Below, piece by piece: positions 16,154 through 25,272 of a DNA stretch of 48,572 nucleotides; position 1 is the first letter of the stretch; each line of letters opens with the position of its first letter. Made by a program: the position numbers and the translations under genes. The stretch lies in the NCBI GenBank assembly GCA_024226315.1, contig JAAELT010000005.1:1-48572 (forward strand), in the 5' to 3' direction. A model generated the notes under the pieces. It had not been told where the DNA came from. It did no database searches and saw nothing but the letters and a program-made list of their open reading frames with translations. The DNA is from a bacterium. GTDB lineage: Bacteria > Acidobacteriota > Thermoanaerobaculia > Multivoradales > J023.

Positions 16154-18037
16154 CTACGTCAGGTAGAAGATCTCGATCGCGACCCGGACGGCGCCACCGA
16201 GGATGGCGGCGCCGACGCCCGGCCAGACGCTGAGGCTGCGCTCGCGGATCATGCCCAGGGCGAGACCGGCGAGAAACGCCGCGGCGGCCCACAGGGCGAG
16301 CTGCTGGAGGTGAGCGAGGCCCAGCGGCGGCCCGGCGATCCAGCGCCACGTCGCCACCGCGGTGGCGAACGCGTAGAGGGCCGAGGACGCCAGGTTCGGC
16401 ACCGACACGAACCAGCGGCCGGCCACGGTCTGCACCGGCGAATCGAGCACCAGCAGGCCGTGGACCAGTCCCCGGAAGCACAGCTCCAGGGCTACCGCGG
16501 CGAGCGCCATCGAGCCGGCGAGCGCGCCCAGTGACAACGGATCGAGCGCCGCGTCGCGCGGCATCCAGACACCACCACCGGCGGCACCGACGAGTACCAG
16601 AGGCACCATCGCCAGCCAATCCCGGCCGGCAGCCCGGCGCCAGCCGAACAGCCACGTCCAGCCGCTCGAAAGCTTTCGGGTCAACAGCCAGCTACCAGCG
16701 ACGATCACGGCGGCGGCCAGCGCCAGCTCAGTGGCGTCCCCGGGGCTCGATCCCGGGGGAGCGAAGAACACCCGCCACGACGCCACCGAGGCCGCGGCGC
16801 CCAGGATCAGCAGGAGCACCCACAACGCCGCGGTGGCGTGGCGCTGAAGGTCTTCGACCGGCCGCACGCGCCGGTAGGTCATCCGCAGAATCTTGCCGAT
16901 CTCGTTCGGGGTCAGCGCCGTACCCTCGGGCCGTGGCGAGCCTCCGATCTCGTCCGAGCCGCCCCAGCGCTTCTCCGGCGGCCGGCCATCGACCCGTGGG
17001 TCGAGCAGATTGAGCTTGTCGTAGGCCTGCGCGAGATCGATGCCGGCCAGCGAGGCGGCACGGCGCAGGGTGTATTGCCCGGCCGCCCGCTCGAGCGCGA
17101 TCACGCCGAGGCGGTCACCCCACGACTTCTTCAGGCGCTGCTCGACCTCGTAGATCCCCGAGCTGTCCCGGCACACCACCGCAACCTTGTTGCCACCGAT
17201 GTCGACGTGACCGTAGACCTGCTCGACGCGGGCGTAGTCGTCGAAGTCCGACGGCTGGTAGACCAGCTGGTCGATCGCCAGCAGCATTTCGCGGCTGTAC
17301 TCCACCAGGTCCGCCTCGTTCCAGCCGCCGGCGCCCTTGAGATCGAGCTCACGGCGGTGTAGTACGTCGAGCCGCGCCTTCTCGGCGGTCAGCAGCTCCT
17401 GCGGCAGACCGCAGTGCGCGCCGATCTCGAAACCGTTGGCATCGATCGCGCCCTCGAGATGCAACAGCGGCAGAATCGCGTCCCGCTGCACCGGCGTCAG
17501 CTGGCGAACCCGGCGGTGGTTGAGCAGCACCCAGATGGCGAACAGCGTGTCCAGATCCGGCTCGTTGGCGTAGACCGTCCAGTCCCCCTGGTCGAGATCG
17601 AGGCCCTTCAGCACCATGATCAGGGCCTGCTCGCAAGTCGCCAGGGTGAAGGCGCGCAGACAGTCCTGGTGATGATCGAGGTTGTAGAGCTGCTGTTTGT
17701 TGTCGATCACCGGGCCGAACTGACCGGCACCGTCGAGAAAGACGACCCGCTCGCCGAGCCGGCGGGCTTCGGCCTCGGAGAACTGGTGGCGCTGATTGAT
17801 CGACACCGCCACGCCGGGAGCCTCGCCGCAATGCAGGCTCCGACCATCCTCGCGCTCGCGGATCTCGTAGCGATCGGGCAGCCCCGTCCCGGCTGGTTCC
17901 TCGGGGCTCTGGGTAAGCCCGAGGCCGGCGCGAAACGGCACCACGCCGCCCGACGGGAGATCGTCGAAACCGCCGCCGGCTTGCTCCTCCACCGAATCGA
18001 GCCGCTTCATTGCGCCACTCTGATCAGCCTTGCTCAC
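16154..18037 (-). CDS. DHH-like phosphoesterase domain fused to a multi-pass membrane domain
   Basis: About 627 residues from GTG 18037 (AAGGCGG upstream; ATG 18010 is the alternative). The first about 400 residues are soluble and contain LYNLDHHQDC and VYANEPDLDTLFA, the pattern of DHH-superfamily phosphoesterases, which bind two metal ions through Asp and His. The C-terminal 220 residues hold about six membrane helices. One segment, LELCFRGLVHGLL, resembles the EExxxR motif of CPBP (Abi/Rce1-type) proteases, but the first Glu and the later His motifs are missing. So this half is probably not a working protease. It follows the secreted repeat-protein gene by 38 bases on the same strand. Substrate is unknown. 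Confidence 0.6.
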   Translation of the reverse strand: MSKADQSGAMKRLDSVEEQAGGGFDDLPSGGVVPFRAGLGLTQSPEEPAGTGLPDRYEIREREDGRSLHCGEAPGVAVSINQRHQFSEAEARRLGERVVFLDGAGQFGPVIDNKQQLYNLDHHQDCLRAFTLATCEQALIMVLKGLDLDQGDWTVYANEPDLDTLFAIWVLLNHRRVRQLTPVQRDAILPLLHLEGAIDANGFEIGAHCGLPQELLTAEKARLDVLHRRELDLKGAGGWNEADLVEYSREMLLAIDQLVYQPSDFDDYARVEQVYGHVDIGGNKVAVVCRDSSGIYEVEQRLKKSWGDRLGVIALERAAGQYTLRRAASLAGIDLAQAYDKLNLLDPRVDGRPPEKRWGGSDEIGGSPRPEGTALTPNEIGKILRMTYRRVRPVEDLQRHATAALWVLLLILGAAASVASWRVFFAPPGSSPGDATELALAAAVIVAGSWLLTRKLSSGWTWLFGWRRAAGRDWLAMVPLVLVGAAGGGVWMPRDAALDPLSLGALAGSMALAAVALELCFRGLVHGLLVLDSPVQTVAGRWFVSVPNLASSALYAFATAVATWRWIAGPPLGLAHLQQLALWAAAAFLAGLALGMIRERSLSVWPGVGAAILGGAVRVAIEIFYLT

Positions 18038-18075
18038 GGATCCGCCTTGGTCACGAGTCTGAGTCTCCGGCGAGA

Positions 18076-21000
18076 TTATAGCCCGGAGGGACCGAGCTCC
18101 AGGACGATGTCGGTGTCGCCGAGCACCTCGATCCGCTGGTCGGTGGCCCGGCCGCTCTCGCTGTCGATCGATCGCGCCGTACAGCGGGCCGAAGGCACGT
18201 GCTCGATGACGAACCGGCCCTCGGCGTCGGTGAAGGTCTCGCCGCGGAACTCCCCGAAGCACGACAGGCGCACGGTCTGCGCGGCGACCGGCTGGCCGCC
18301 GCGCAATACGCTGCCGGTGACGCGGTAGCCGTCCTCGAACTGGAGATCGACGCGCACCTCGCCGTCGCCGCGGTCCACCTCGATCCGCTCGACCGCGGAC
18401 CGGGTGGGGTTGAGCAGCTCGGCGCGCACCAGCCAGTCCCCGACCGAGAGTCCGGGAATGCGCAGCTCGCCCGCGTAGTTGATCGAGCCGTAGAGACGGC
18501 CGAACAAGGCCGAACGATCGTCGCTGAGCAGAGGGCCGCGGGCGACGATCACCAGGCGCGCCAGCTCTTCGGGCTCGAGCCCGCTCACCCGGCCGACGAC
18601 GGTGGCTCCCGCCGACAGCTCGACGACCAGGTCGGAAACGCCGCCCTCGCCGAGCGTGAAGAGCTCGCCCAGATAGCTGGCGAAGCGTTCGTGCACGCAG
18701 CGCAGCCGCACCTCCCCCGCCGGCGCCAGGATCTCGAAGCGGCCGTCCGCATCGCTGGTCGCGGAGGAGCCGATGTGCGCCGAGGCCAGATAGAGCCGCG
18801 CGCCGCCGACCGGCGCGCCGACCGAGTCGACCACCCGGCCCGAGATCCGGTACCGGGTGTCGTCGCGCGGCTGCTCGAACCGCAGCTCGAGCTCGCCCTC
18901 CGAGACTTCGGCGATCTCGACGGTGGCGGACACCGTCTCGAAGTCCGGATGGAACGCCGACACCCGGTAGGTGCCCGTGTCGAGCGGACGCAGCACCGCG
19001 GCGCCGGCTTCGTCAGTGCTGCCGGTGGCGGCGCTGCGCCAGGGCACGGGATTCGTCGTCGTGGCCGGGTCGAGCATCCCGCGCAAGGTCGCGCTCGGCA
19101 CGGGCCCGCCGGCCGGATCGAGCACGGAGACGCGCAGGGACGACTTCCAGCGCAGCTCCAGGTAGAGGTCCGCGAGCCCCTCGGCCGGTACACCTCGGCG
19201 TATCGGATCCGATCTCGCGTCGGCGGCGCGGGCGGAAATCAGGTATTCGCCGGGCTGCAGCCCGGCCGCCTCGAACCGGCCCCGCTCGTCGCTCGTCAGG
19301 CGGCGCGAGGTGGCGGTCGGCAGCGAGCCGACCGCTTCGAGCGCCACCTCCGCGTCCGGCGCCGGGCGCCCGCTCGGGTCGACCACCACGCCCGCAACGA
19401 GAGCACCGGCGCTGAGCACGACGGTGAGCTGGAGGTCCTGCTCGCCCATGGTCACCGCTTCCTCGCGCGGCAGCAGGCCATCGGCGGTCACCAGTACGGT
19501 CAGCCGGCTGGCTCGCGGCAGGCCCTCGATCTCGAACGAGCCGTCCGGGCGGCTGGTGGCCGAGGCGAACCAGGGCGAGCCCGCCCGCTGGACGACGATC
19601 GGCTCGCCATCAGCGCTGCGCAGTGCCAGCTCGGCACCCGGCACCGGCTCGTCCTCACCGTCGATCACGAAGCCGAAGAGGCGGATCCCCGGCACCAGCA
19701 CCACGGTGCCGAGATCGATCGGCTCGGCGCTGGCCGTGATCTCGACCCCGGGCACCAGCAGCTCGGGAAAGCCCGGGGCCCGTGCCGACAGGTAGTACGT
19801 GCCAGTGGGCAGGTCGCGCAGCACGAAAGCGCCAGCCGCTCCGGTGGCGCCTTCGAAGTTCTCCCCGACCTGGAAATCCTGTCCGGCGGCCGCGCCGGTC
19901 AAAGACGGGATCAGCGCGACCACGGCACCGGCGATCGGCGCGTCGGCTTCGTCGACCACCCGGCCGAAACCGGAATAGCCGGGATCGAGGACGACCACCA
20001 GCTCTTCGGCGGGCTCTCCTCGCCCGGGCGGTATCACCGTGCGCTCGTGAGGCGCGTAGCCCGAGCGCTCGATGCGCAGATCGACCGGGGTCGACGGCAA
20101 CAAGCCGGCCAGCTCGAAAGAGCCAGCAGCGTCGGTGCTGACCTCGATCTTGCCCGGCAGCCACCGACCGCCGGCTTGAGTACCGCGTTGGCGCGTGAAG
20201 AAGGTGCCGGGCGGCGCCACGCCGCTGATCCGGGCGCCGGCGATGCCATGGCCGGCAGTGTCGACCACCCGCCCGGCGAGCGTCCTGGTGGCAGTCAGCC
20301 CGATGATCAGCTCGACATCTTCGACGGGCGGCCCGTGGGCCATCGACAGGTACCCGGGCGCGCCGAAGCGCATCTCGGGCGCGTCCGCGAGCATGCGCAC
20401 ATGAAATGGCCCACCGCCTTCGACGGTCTGGAAGTAACGCGACCCCGGGCCGCCCCAGACCCAGGCCAGATCGACCGCGCGCCGGTCCTCCACGTCGAGG
20501 ATCAGGCCGTGAGCACGGATCGTAGCCGGCAGCTGGAGAACCGGTTCCTCTGGAGCTCCTTGGCCGGGGGCGCGGCTTCGGGCCTCGCCGTAGTAGGCCT
20601 CGCCGTCGGCGAAGGCCACCGGCACCGAGCCACGCCAATCGAACGGTCCGCGCAGCCGCCCTTCCGCGTCGGTGATTCCGAAGGCGACGAAGGGCCAGCG
20701 CACGAAAGCGTGAACCCCGGCCGCGGCCTCACCGCCGGGATGAACGACGACGGCCTCGCTCCACCGCTCTTCGAGCCGCAGCTCGATGAATCCGGAGACG
20801 CAGGGCTCGACCCGGTAGGCCAGAAACTCCCCGGCCAGGCTCGCGACGCTGACCTTCTCGGAGCTGGCACAGGGGATCGCGGCGGTGCCGTCCTCACCCG
20901 TGCGCGCCAGGCGCTCGGCCGGCCACCACCCGACTTCTGAAGACTCCTGCCACTTTCGCGACCAGCCGCGGGCGGCCAGCGTCACCCCCGCGAGGGCTGA

Positions 21001-21411
21001 GCCCTCTGCGTCCAGCAGGCGGACCGCGAGGTCCGAGCGCAGCTGCAACGCCAAGTCCGGCAGCGTGCGGTCGGCCCGCAGGGGGACGAGATCGTGGATC
21101 GCCGCCAGGTACTCGTCGTGCGCCACCCGAACCTGCCAGAAGCCGGCCTCGGGAGCGGCGAGCCGGAACCGGCCGTCGGCGTCGGTGAGGGCGCTCGCGA
21201 CGGCCGCCGGCAGGGGCGTTCCGGCGAGCTGCAACTCGGCGAGGCGATGGGGCGGCAAGAGCGACAGAAGCTCGACGCGAGCCTTCGCCAGACCTCCCCC
21301 GCGGTGATCGAGCACCGCACCGGTGACCTCGAGCTGTTGGGCTGGTGCCATCGTCGCGACGCCTGAAAACGTCGCGACAACGAGGAGCCAGCGCAGGAGC
21401 GAGGTCGACAT
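18076..21411 (-). CDS. Large secreted protein of carboxypeptidase-regulatory-like repeats
   Basis: A 1111-residue exported protein. ATG 21411 has GGAGG (21416-21420) just upstream and starts a signal peptide (about 1-25, ending MAPAQ). The rest is a chain of about nine or ten Ig-like CarboxypepD-regulatory modules, each opening with forms such as GRVVDTAGHGIAGARIS, GRVVDEADAPIAGAVVAL or GVVVDPSGRPAPDAEVAL. No protease, anchor or sorting signal is visible. Such proteins are common in the envelopes of Acidobacteriota and Bacteroidota and are taken to be structural or adhesive. The reverse strand is almost entirely open because of the GC-rich codon bias, but that frame has no family content. Confidence 0.88.
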   Translation of the reverse strand: MSTSLLRWLLVVATFSGVATMAPAQQLEVTGAVLDHRGGGLAKARVELLSLLPPHRLAELQLAGTPLPAAVASALTDADGRFRLAAPEAGFWQVRVAHDEYLAAIHDLVPLRADRTLPDLALQLRSDLAVRLLDAEGSALAGVTLAARGWSRKWQESSEVGWWPAERLARTGEDGTAAIPCASSEKVSVASLAGEFLAYRVEPCVSGFIELRLEERWSEAVVVHPGGEAAAGVHAFVRWPFVAFGITDAEGRLRGPFDWRGSVPVAFADGEAYYGEARSRAPGQGAPEEPVLQLPATIRAHGLILDVEDRRAVDLAWVWGGPGSRYFQTVEGGGPFHVRMLADAPEMRFGAPGYLSMAHGPPVEDVELIIGLTATRTLAGRVVDTAGHGIAGARISGVAPPGTFFTRQRGTQAGGRWLPGKIEVSTDAAGSFELAGLLPSTPVDLRIERSGYAPHERTVIPPGRGEPAEELVVVLDPGYSGFGRVVDEADAPIAGAVVALIPSLTGAAAGQDFQVGENFEGATGAAGAFVLRDLPTGTYYLSARAPGFPELLVPGVEITASAEPIDLGTVVLVPGIRLFGFVIDGEDEPVPGAELALRSADGEPIVVQRAGSPWFASATSRPDGSFEIEGLPRASRLTVLVTADGLLPREEAVTMGEQDLQLTVVLSAGALVAGVVVDPSGRPAPDAEVALEAVGSLPTATSRRLTSDERGRFEAAGLQPGEYLISARAADARSDPIRRGVPAEGLADLYLELRWKSSLRVSVLDPAGGPVPSATLRGMLDPATTTNPVPWRSAATGSTDEAGAAVLRPLDTGTYRVSAFHPDFETVSATVEIAEVSEGELELRFEQPRDDTRYRISGRVVDSVGAPVGGARLYLASAHIGSSATSDADGRFEILAPAGEVRLRCVHERFASYLGELFTLGEGGVSDLVVELSAGATVVGRVSGLEPEELARLVIVARGPLLSDDRSALFGRLYGSINYAGELRIPGLSVGDWLVRAELLNPTRSAVERIEVDRGDGEVRVDLQFEDGYRVTGSVLRGGQPVAAQTVRLSCFGEFRGETFTDAEGRFVIEHVPSARCTARSIDSESGRATDQRIEVLGDTDIVLELGPSGL

Positions 21412-21528
21412 CTTTCCTCCGACCACGATTCTACCGGACCGCGGCGTGCGGCGTGCGGCGTGGTAGGCTCCCCCGCCACCGCGCGCAAGACGTGCTTCAC
21501 CTTGGAATCCTGGAAAGACAAGCCACTG

Positions 21529-22581
21529 ATGAAATCCGCTACCAGACTTCCGGTTGTCCTCTTCTCCGCCCTCGCTCTTCTCGTTCTCGCCTCCTGCGGT
21601 CCATCGGAGACTTCTTCGGACGGCAGCGCGCCGGCGCCGGCGGCCGAGAAAAGATTCCTGTCGATCGGTACCGCCCCCACCGGCGGTGCTTTCTTCGTCG
21701 TCGGCGGCGCGCTGGCCGACGTCGCAGACGAGCTCGGGCCGGAAGGCTGGAACGTCTCCGCCGAGGCCACCGCCGGCTCGCAGGAGAACATCCGCCGCCT
21801 GACCCAGGGCGAGCTCGACTTCGCGCTCGCCAACGCCGCCATCTCGTACTTCGCGGTGCGTGGCGAATCGAGCTGGGAGCAGACCTATCCGATCCGCGCG
21901 GTGATGACGCTGGCGCCCAACGTTGCACTGTTCGTCACCCCCGAGGGCTCGGGCGTCGAGAGCGTCGGCGACCTGCGCGGCAAGCGCGTCACCGTTGGGC
22001 CGGCCGGAGCCGGTTTCGAGATGTTCGTCGGTCCGCTGGTGGCGGCCCATGGCCTGACCTACGACGACTTCACACCGCTCAATGCTACTCAGACCGGCGC
22101 CGTCGACTTATTGTCAGACGGCTCCGCCGTCGCCGCCTTCCTCGGCGGCGCCGTGCCCACGGCCTCGATCAGCCAGGCAGCGAGCTCCATGGACCTGCGC
22201 CTTGTGCCCTACGGCGACGACGCCAAGCAGTCCCTGGTGGCGGACTACCCCTTTTTCGCCCCGGCGACCATCCCGGCCGGCACCTACCGTGGCCAGGAGG
22301 CCGATTACGTCGGCCTCAACGTCGGCTCGATGCAACTGATCACCGGTGCCGCGGTGGACGAGGAGCTGGTCTATCAGCTCACCCGGACGATCTACGAAAA
22401 CCGCGCCAACGTCGTCGAGCGCCACCCGGCCGGCAAGGCGATCCAGCCGGGCAACGTGGTGCGCGACACCGGCACGCCGTTTCATCCCGGTGCGATCCGT
22501 TACTACAAAGAAATCGGGATCTGGCCCGAAGAGGAAGCCGGCGCCGGGGAGAGCACGGCCGAGGGCGACGAGGGGACCTAG
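21529..22581 (+). CDS. TAXI-family TRAP transporter substrate-binding lipoprotein
   Basis: A 350-residue periplasmic binding protein from ATG 21529 (MKSATRLPVV). The signal ends LLVLASC, a lipobox, so it is probably a lipoprotein. FLSIGTAPTGGAFFVVGGAL and the ATAGSQENIRRLTQGELDFALAN stretch are the signature of TAXI binding proteins, which feed fused TRAP permeases with substrates such as glutamate-like acids. The matching permease is at 25273-27237 on the same strand, with a PLP enzyme and an antiporter in between. Only a weak purine run precedes the start. The divergent neighbour is the repeat-protein gene, 117 bases away. The substrate cannot be told from sequence. Confidence 0.9.
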   Translation: MKSATRLPVVLFSALALLVLASCGPSETSSDGSAPAPAAEKRFLSIGTAPTGGAFFVVGGALADVADELGPEGWNVSAEATAGSQENIRRLTQGELDFALANAAISYFAVRGESSWEQTYPIRAVMTLAPNVALFVTPEGSGVESVGDLRGKRVTVGPAGAGFEMFVGPLVAAHGLTYDDFTPLNATQTGAVDLLSDGSAVAAFLGGAVPTASISQAASSMDLRLVPYGDDAKQSLVADYPFFAPATIPAGTYRGQEADYVGLNVGSMQLITGAAVDEELVYQLTRTIYENRANVVERHPAGKAIQPGNVVRDTGTPFHPGAIRYYKEIGIWPEEEAGAGESTAEGDEGT

Positions 22582-22639
22582 GGGCGGCACGGCCAGTAGG
22601 CCGGGCTCGACTGACCGAAGACCGCAATCCGGCTCCTCG

Positions 22640-23788
22640 ATGCCGATCCACCCGCGAGATCTCCAGATCTGCACCGGCCCTGTCGAGGGCGCGGCCACCG
22701 GCGCCGTCGCGCCGCCAATCACCCAGACCTCGCTGTTCACCTATCCGTCCTTCGACGAGCTACTCGCCGGTCTCGCCGCCGAGCACCGCCATCACGTCTA
22801 CACCCGCGGGCAGAACCCGACCGTCGAGGTTCTCGAAGGCAAGATCGCCGCCCTCGAACGCGGCGAGGCCTGCAAGTGCTTCGCTTCCGGTATGGGAGCG
22901 ATCAGCGCGGTGCTTCTCGGGCTCCTGGAGACTGGCGACCACGTCGTCTTCGTCAACCAGGTCTACGGCCCGGCTCTCGAGCTGGCGACCGAGCTGCGAC
23001 GCTTCGGCATCGATCACGACGTCGTGCTCGACCTCGACGTCTCCGCGGTCGAGCAGGCCCTGCGGCCACGGACCCGCCTGATCTGGTTCGAGAGCCCCGG
23101 TACGATGCTCTTTCGGACGCTCGACGTACCGGCACTGGTCGAGCTGGCGAAGGCACGCGGAATCCTCACCGCCATGGACAACACCTGGGCGACGCCGTTG
23201 TTCCAGAAGCCCGCGACCCTGGGTGTGGACATCGTGATGCACGCCTTGTCGAAGTACCTGGGCGGGCACAGCGACGTGGTCGGCGGCGCGCTGGTCGCCC
23301 CGGCCGCGCTCCTGGAGCGGATCTTCTATCGCGCGTTCCTGCTCCTGGGCGCGTCCCTCGGTCCGTTCGAGGCCTGGCTGGTGATCCGCGGACTCCGAAC
23401 CCTACCGGTTCGCATGCAACAGCACGAAGAGAACGGCCTGGCCGTCGCGCGCTTCCTGGAGGGACACCCGGCCGTCCGCCGCGTCTACCATCCGGGGCTC
23501 GGCGACACCCGGCACGGGGACCTGGGCGGCTGCTCGGGGCTCTTCAGCTTCGAGCTCGCGGGTGGCGACTTCGACCGGATTCGCCGCGTGATCGACGCCC
23601 TGAGCGTCTTCCGCATCGGGGTGAGCTGGGGCGGCACGGAGAGCCTGGTGATCTCGCCCAACCGCGGCGACAACGCCGAGGCATTGGACAGGCAGCGGAT
23701 CCCCCCGGGGCTCATCCGCCTGTCGGTCGGCCTCGAACCGGCCGCGTCTCTGATCGACGATCTGGATCGGGCACTCGCGGTTGTCTAG
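22640..23788 (+). CDS. Cys/Met-metabolism PLP-dependent enzyme
   Basis: A 382-residue cytoplasmic enzyme of the cystathionine gamma-synthase / beta-lyase / methionine gamma-lyase family. Y54 and R56 (YTRGQNPT) bind the PLP phosphate of the neighbouring subunit, D180 sits under the pyridine ring (AMDNTWATPLFQKP) and K205 in SKYLGGHSDVVGG forms the Schiff base. The exact reaction is not decided by these residues. A C-S lyase or a replacement enzyme are both possible. The stop is two bases before the ATG of the NhaC gene, so the two are translationally coupled. Lying inside a TAXI-TRAP locus it may degrade the imported compound, which is inference. Confidence 0.88.
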   Translation: MPIHPRDLQICTGPVEGAATGAVAPPITQTSLFTYPSFDELLAGLAAEHRHHVYTRGQNPTVEVLEGKIAALERGEACKCFASGMGAISAVLLGLLETGDHVVFVNQVYGPALELATELRRFGIDHDVVLDLDVSAVEQALRPRTRLIWFESPGTMLFRTLDVPALVELAKARGILTAMDNTWATPLFQKPATLGVDIVMHALSKYLGGHSDVVGGALVAPAALLERIFYRAFLLLGASLGPFEAWLVIRGLRTLPVRMQQHEENGLAVARFLEGHPAVRRVYHPGLGDTRHGDLGGCSGLFSFELAGGDFDRIRRVIDALSVFRIGVSWGGTESLVISPNRGDNAEALDRQRIPPGLIRLSVGLEPAASLIDDLDRALAVV

Positions 23789-23790
23789 CC

Positions 23791-25227
23791 ATGTCCGAAT
23801 CCGGCACTCGCTCCCTGTCCCTCGGCGCGGCCGTCCTGCCCCTGCTCGCCATGCTCGTCCTGTTCGCGGTAGGAACTGTGTTCCTGGACGTCGGCAACGA
23901 GCTGCTGATTCTGACCATGCTCGGCGCGGCGACGGTTGCCGGCGCCGTGGCCGTGCGCGTCGGGCGCACCTGGGACGACATCCAGCGAGCCACCGGTGAC
24001 AAGCTGGCGGCGGTGCTGCCGGCGATCCTGATCCTGCTGTCGATCGGCATGCTGATCGGCACCTGGGTGGCGAGCGGTACGATCCCGATGTTGGTACATG
24101 CCGGGCTGCGGCTGGTGAATCCGCAGTTCCTGGTGCTCACCGCCTTCCTGGCCACTGCCGTGATGTCGCTGGCGACCGGCACTTCATGGGGTTCGGCGGG
24201 GACGATCGGCGTCGCGTTGATGGGCATGGCCGCGGCCCTGGACGCGCCGCTCGCCGCCACCGCCGGCGCGGTGGTGTCGGGAGCCTACTTCGGCGACAAG
24301 CTGTCGCCGCTGTCGGACTCGACGAATATCTGCGCCATCGGTGCCGGCGCCGATCTCTATGCCCACATCCGCCACATGCTCTACACCGCGACACCGTCGT
24401 TCGTCATCGCCACCACCGTGTTCGCTGTCTCGGCGACGGCGCCGAGCGGCGGTGACGGCTTGCCGCCCCGGGCCGTGCGTCTGCTGGCGGACATCGACCA
24501 GGTCTACTCCCTGAGCCTGCTGACGCTGTTGCCGCCGGTGGTGGTGGTGATCGGCATCCTGCGCAAGATCCCGCCGGTCATCGCGATGGCGACCTCCTCC
24601 GCGGTGGCCGTGGCGCTGGCGATCTTTCTGCAGGGATTCGACGTCGCCGACGCCGTGGTCGCGGCCGTGGGTGGCTTCGACATGGCGATGACGGCTTCTC
24701 TCGGCCTCGAGCCGACGTCGTTCGGCGAGGCGTTCGGTTCCCTGGTGAATCGCGGCGGCCTGTACTCGATGGTCGACACCCTGTTGGTGGTGATCGCCGC
24801 CTTCCTCCTCGCCGGCGCGCTCGACGCCTCGGGCGCCCTGGACCTGATGATCCGCCGTCTGCTCGCGGCGGTACGCTCGACCTTCGGCCTGATCGCCGCG
24901 ACCATGGGCGCCGGCGCCGTGACCATCGCGCTGACCAGCCACGGCGGGGTGACCGCGCTGATCATCGGCGGGCTGTTCCAGAAAGCCTATGCCGACCGCC
25001 GCCTGGCGCCCGAGAACCTGTCGCGCTCGCTCGAAGACTCGGTGACCATCGTCGAGCCGCTGATGCCGTGGACGGTCTCGGCGGTGTTCATGGCCACCAC
25101 CCTGGGAGTGCCGACGGTCGAGTACCTGCCGTGGGCGATTTTCTGTCTGGGCGGGCCGGTCTTCTCGCTGCTGTTGGCGGCCACCTTCGACCGCACCGGG
25201 TTCGGCCTTCGCGAGATCGAAAGCTGA
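23791..25227 (+). CDS. nhaC: NhaC-family sodium/proton (or amino-acid) antiporter
   Basis: A 478-residue inner-membrane protein with about 11-12 hydrophobic helices. LATGTSWGSAGTIG and GAYFGDKLSPLSDSTN are the conserved pore motifs of the NhaC family. Members exchange Na+ for H+, and some exchange organic acids or amino acids. The ATG follows the PLP enzyme's stop by two bases, and the fused TRAP permease starts 45 bases after its stop. TRAP uptake usually runs on the sodium gradient, so an Na+ extruder in the same row makes sense. A product exchanger for the PLP enzyme is the alternative. Confidence 0.88.
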   Translation: MSESGTRSLSLGAAVLPLLAMLVLFAVGTVFLDVGNELLILTMLGAATVAGAVAVRVGRTWDDIQRATGDKLAAVLPAILILLSIGMLIGTWVASGTIPMLVHAGLRLVNPQFLVLTAFLATAVMSLATGTSWGSAGTIGVALMGMAAALDAPLAATAGAVVSGAYFGDKLSPLSDSTNICAIGAGADLYAHIRHMLYTATPSFVIATTVFAVSATAPSGGDGLPPRAVRLLADIDQVYSLSLLTLLPPVVVVIGILRKIPPVIAMATSSAVAVALAIFLQGFDVADAVVAAVGGFDMAMTASLGLEPTSFGEAFGSLVNRGGLYSMVDTLLVVIAAFLLAGALDASGALDLMIRRLLAAVRSTFGLIAATMGAGAVTIALTSHGGVTALIIGGLFQKAYADRRLAPENLSRSLEDSVTIVEPLMPWTVSAVFMATTLGVPTVEYLPWAIFCLGGPVFSLLLAATFDRTGFGLREIES

Positions 25228-25272
25228 CCGGGCGCGGCCTCACACCGCCGCCCGAATGCTATCCTCCGCCCG

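Noticed and set aside
18199..20940. A 913-codon open frame on the plus strand
   Set aside because: It lies opposite the repeat protein gene at 18076-21411, which has a signal peptide, ribosome site and recognisable domains. The plus frame has no family content and is a product of GC-rich codon bias.
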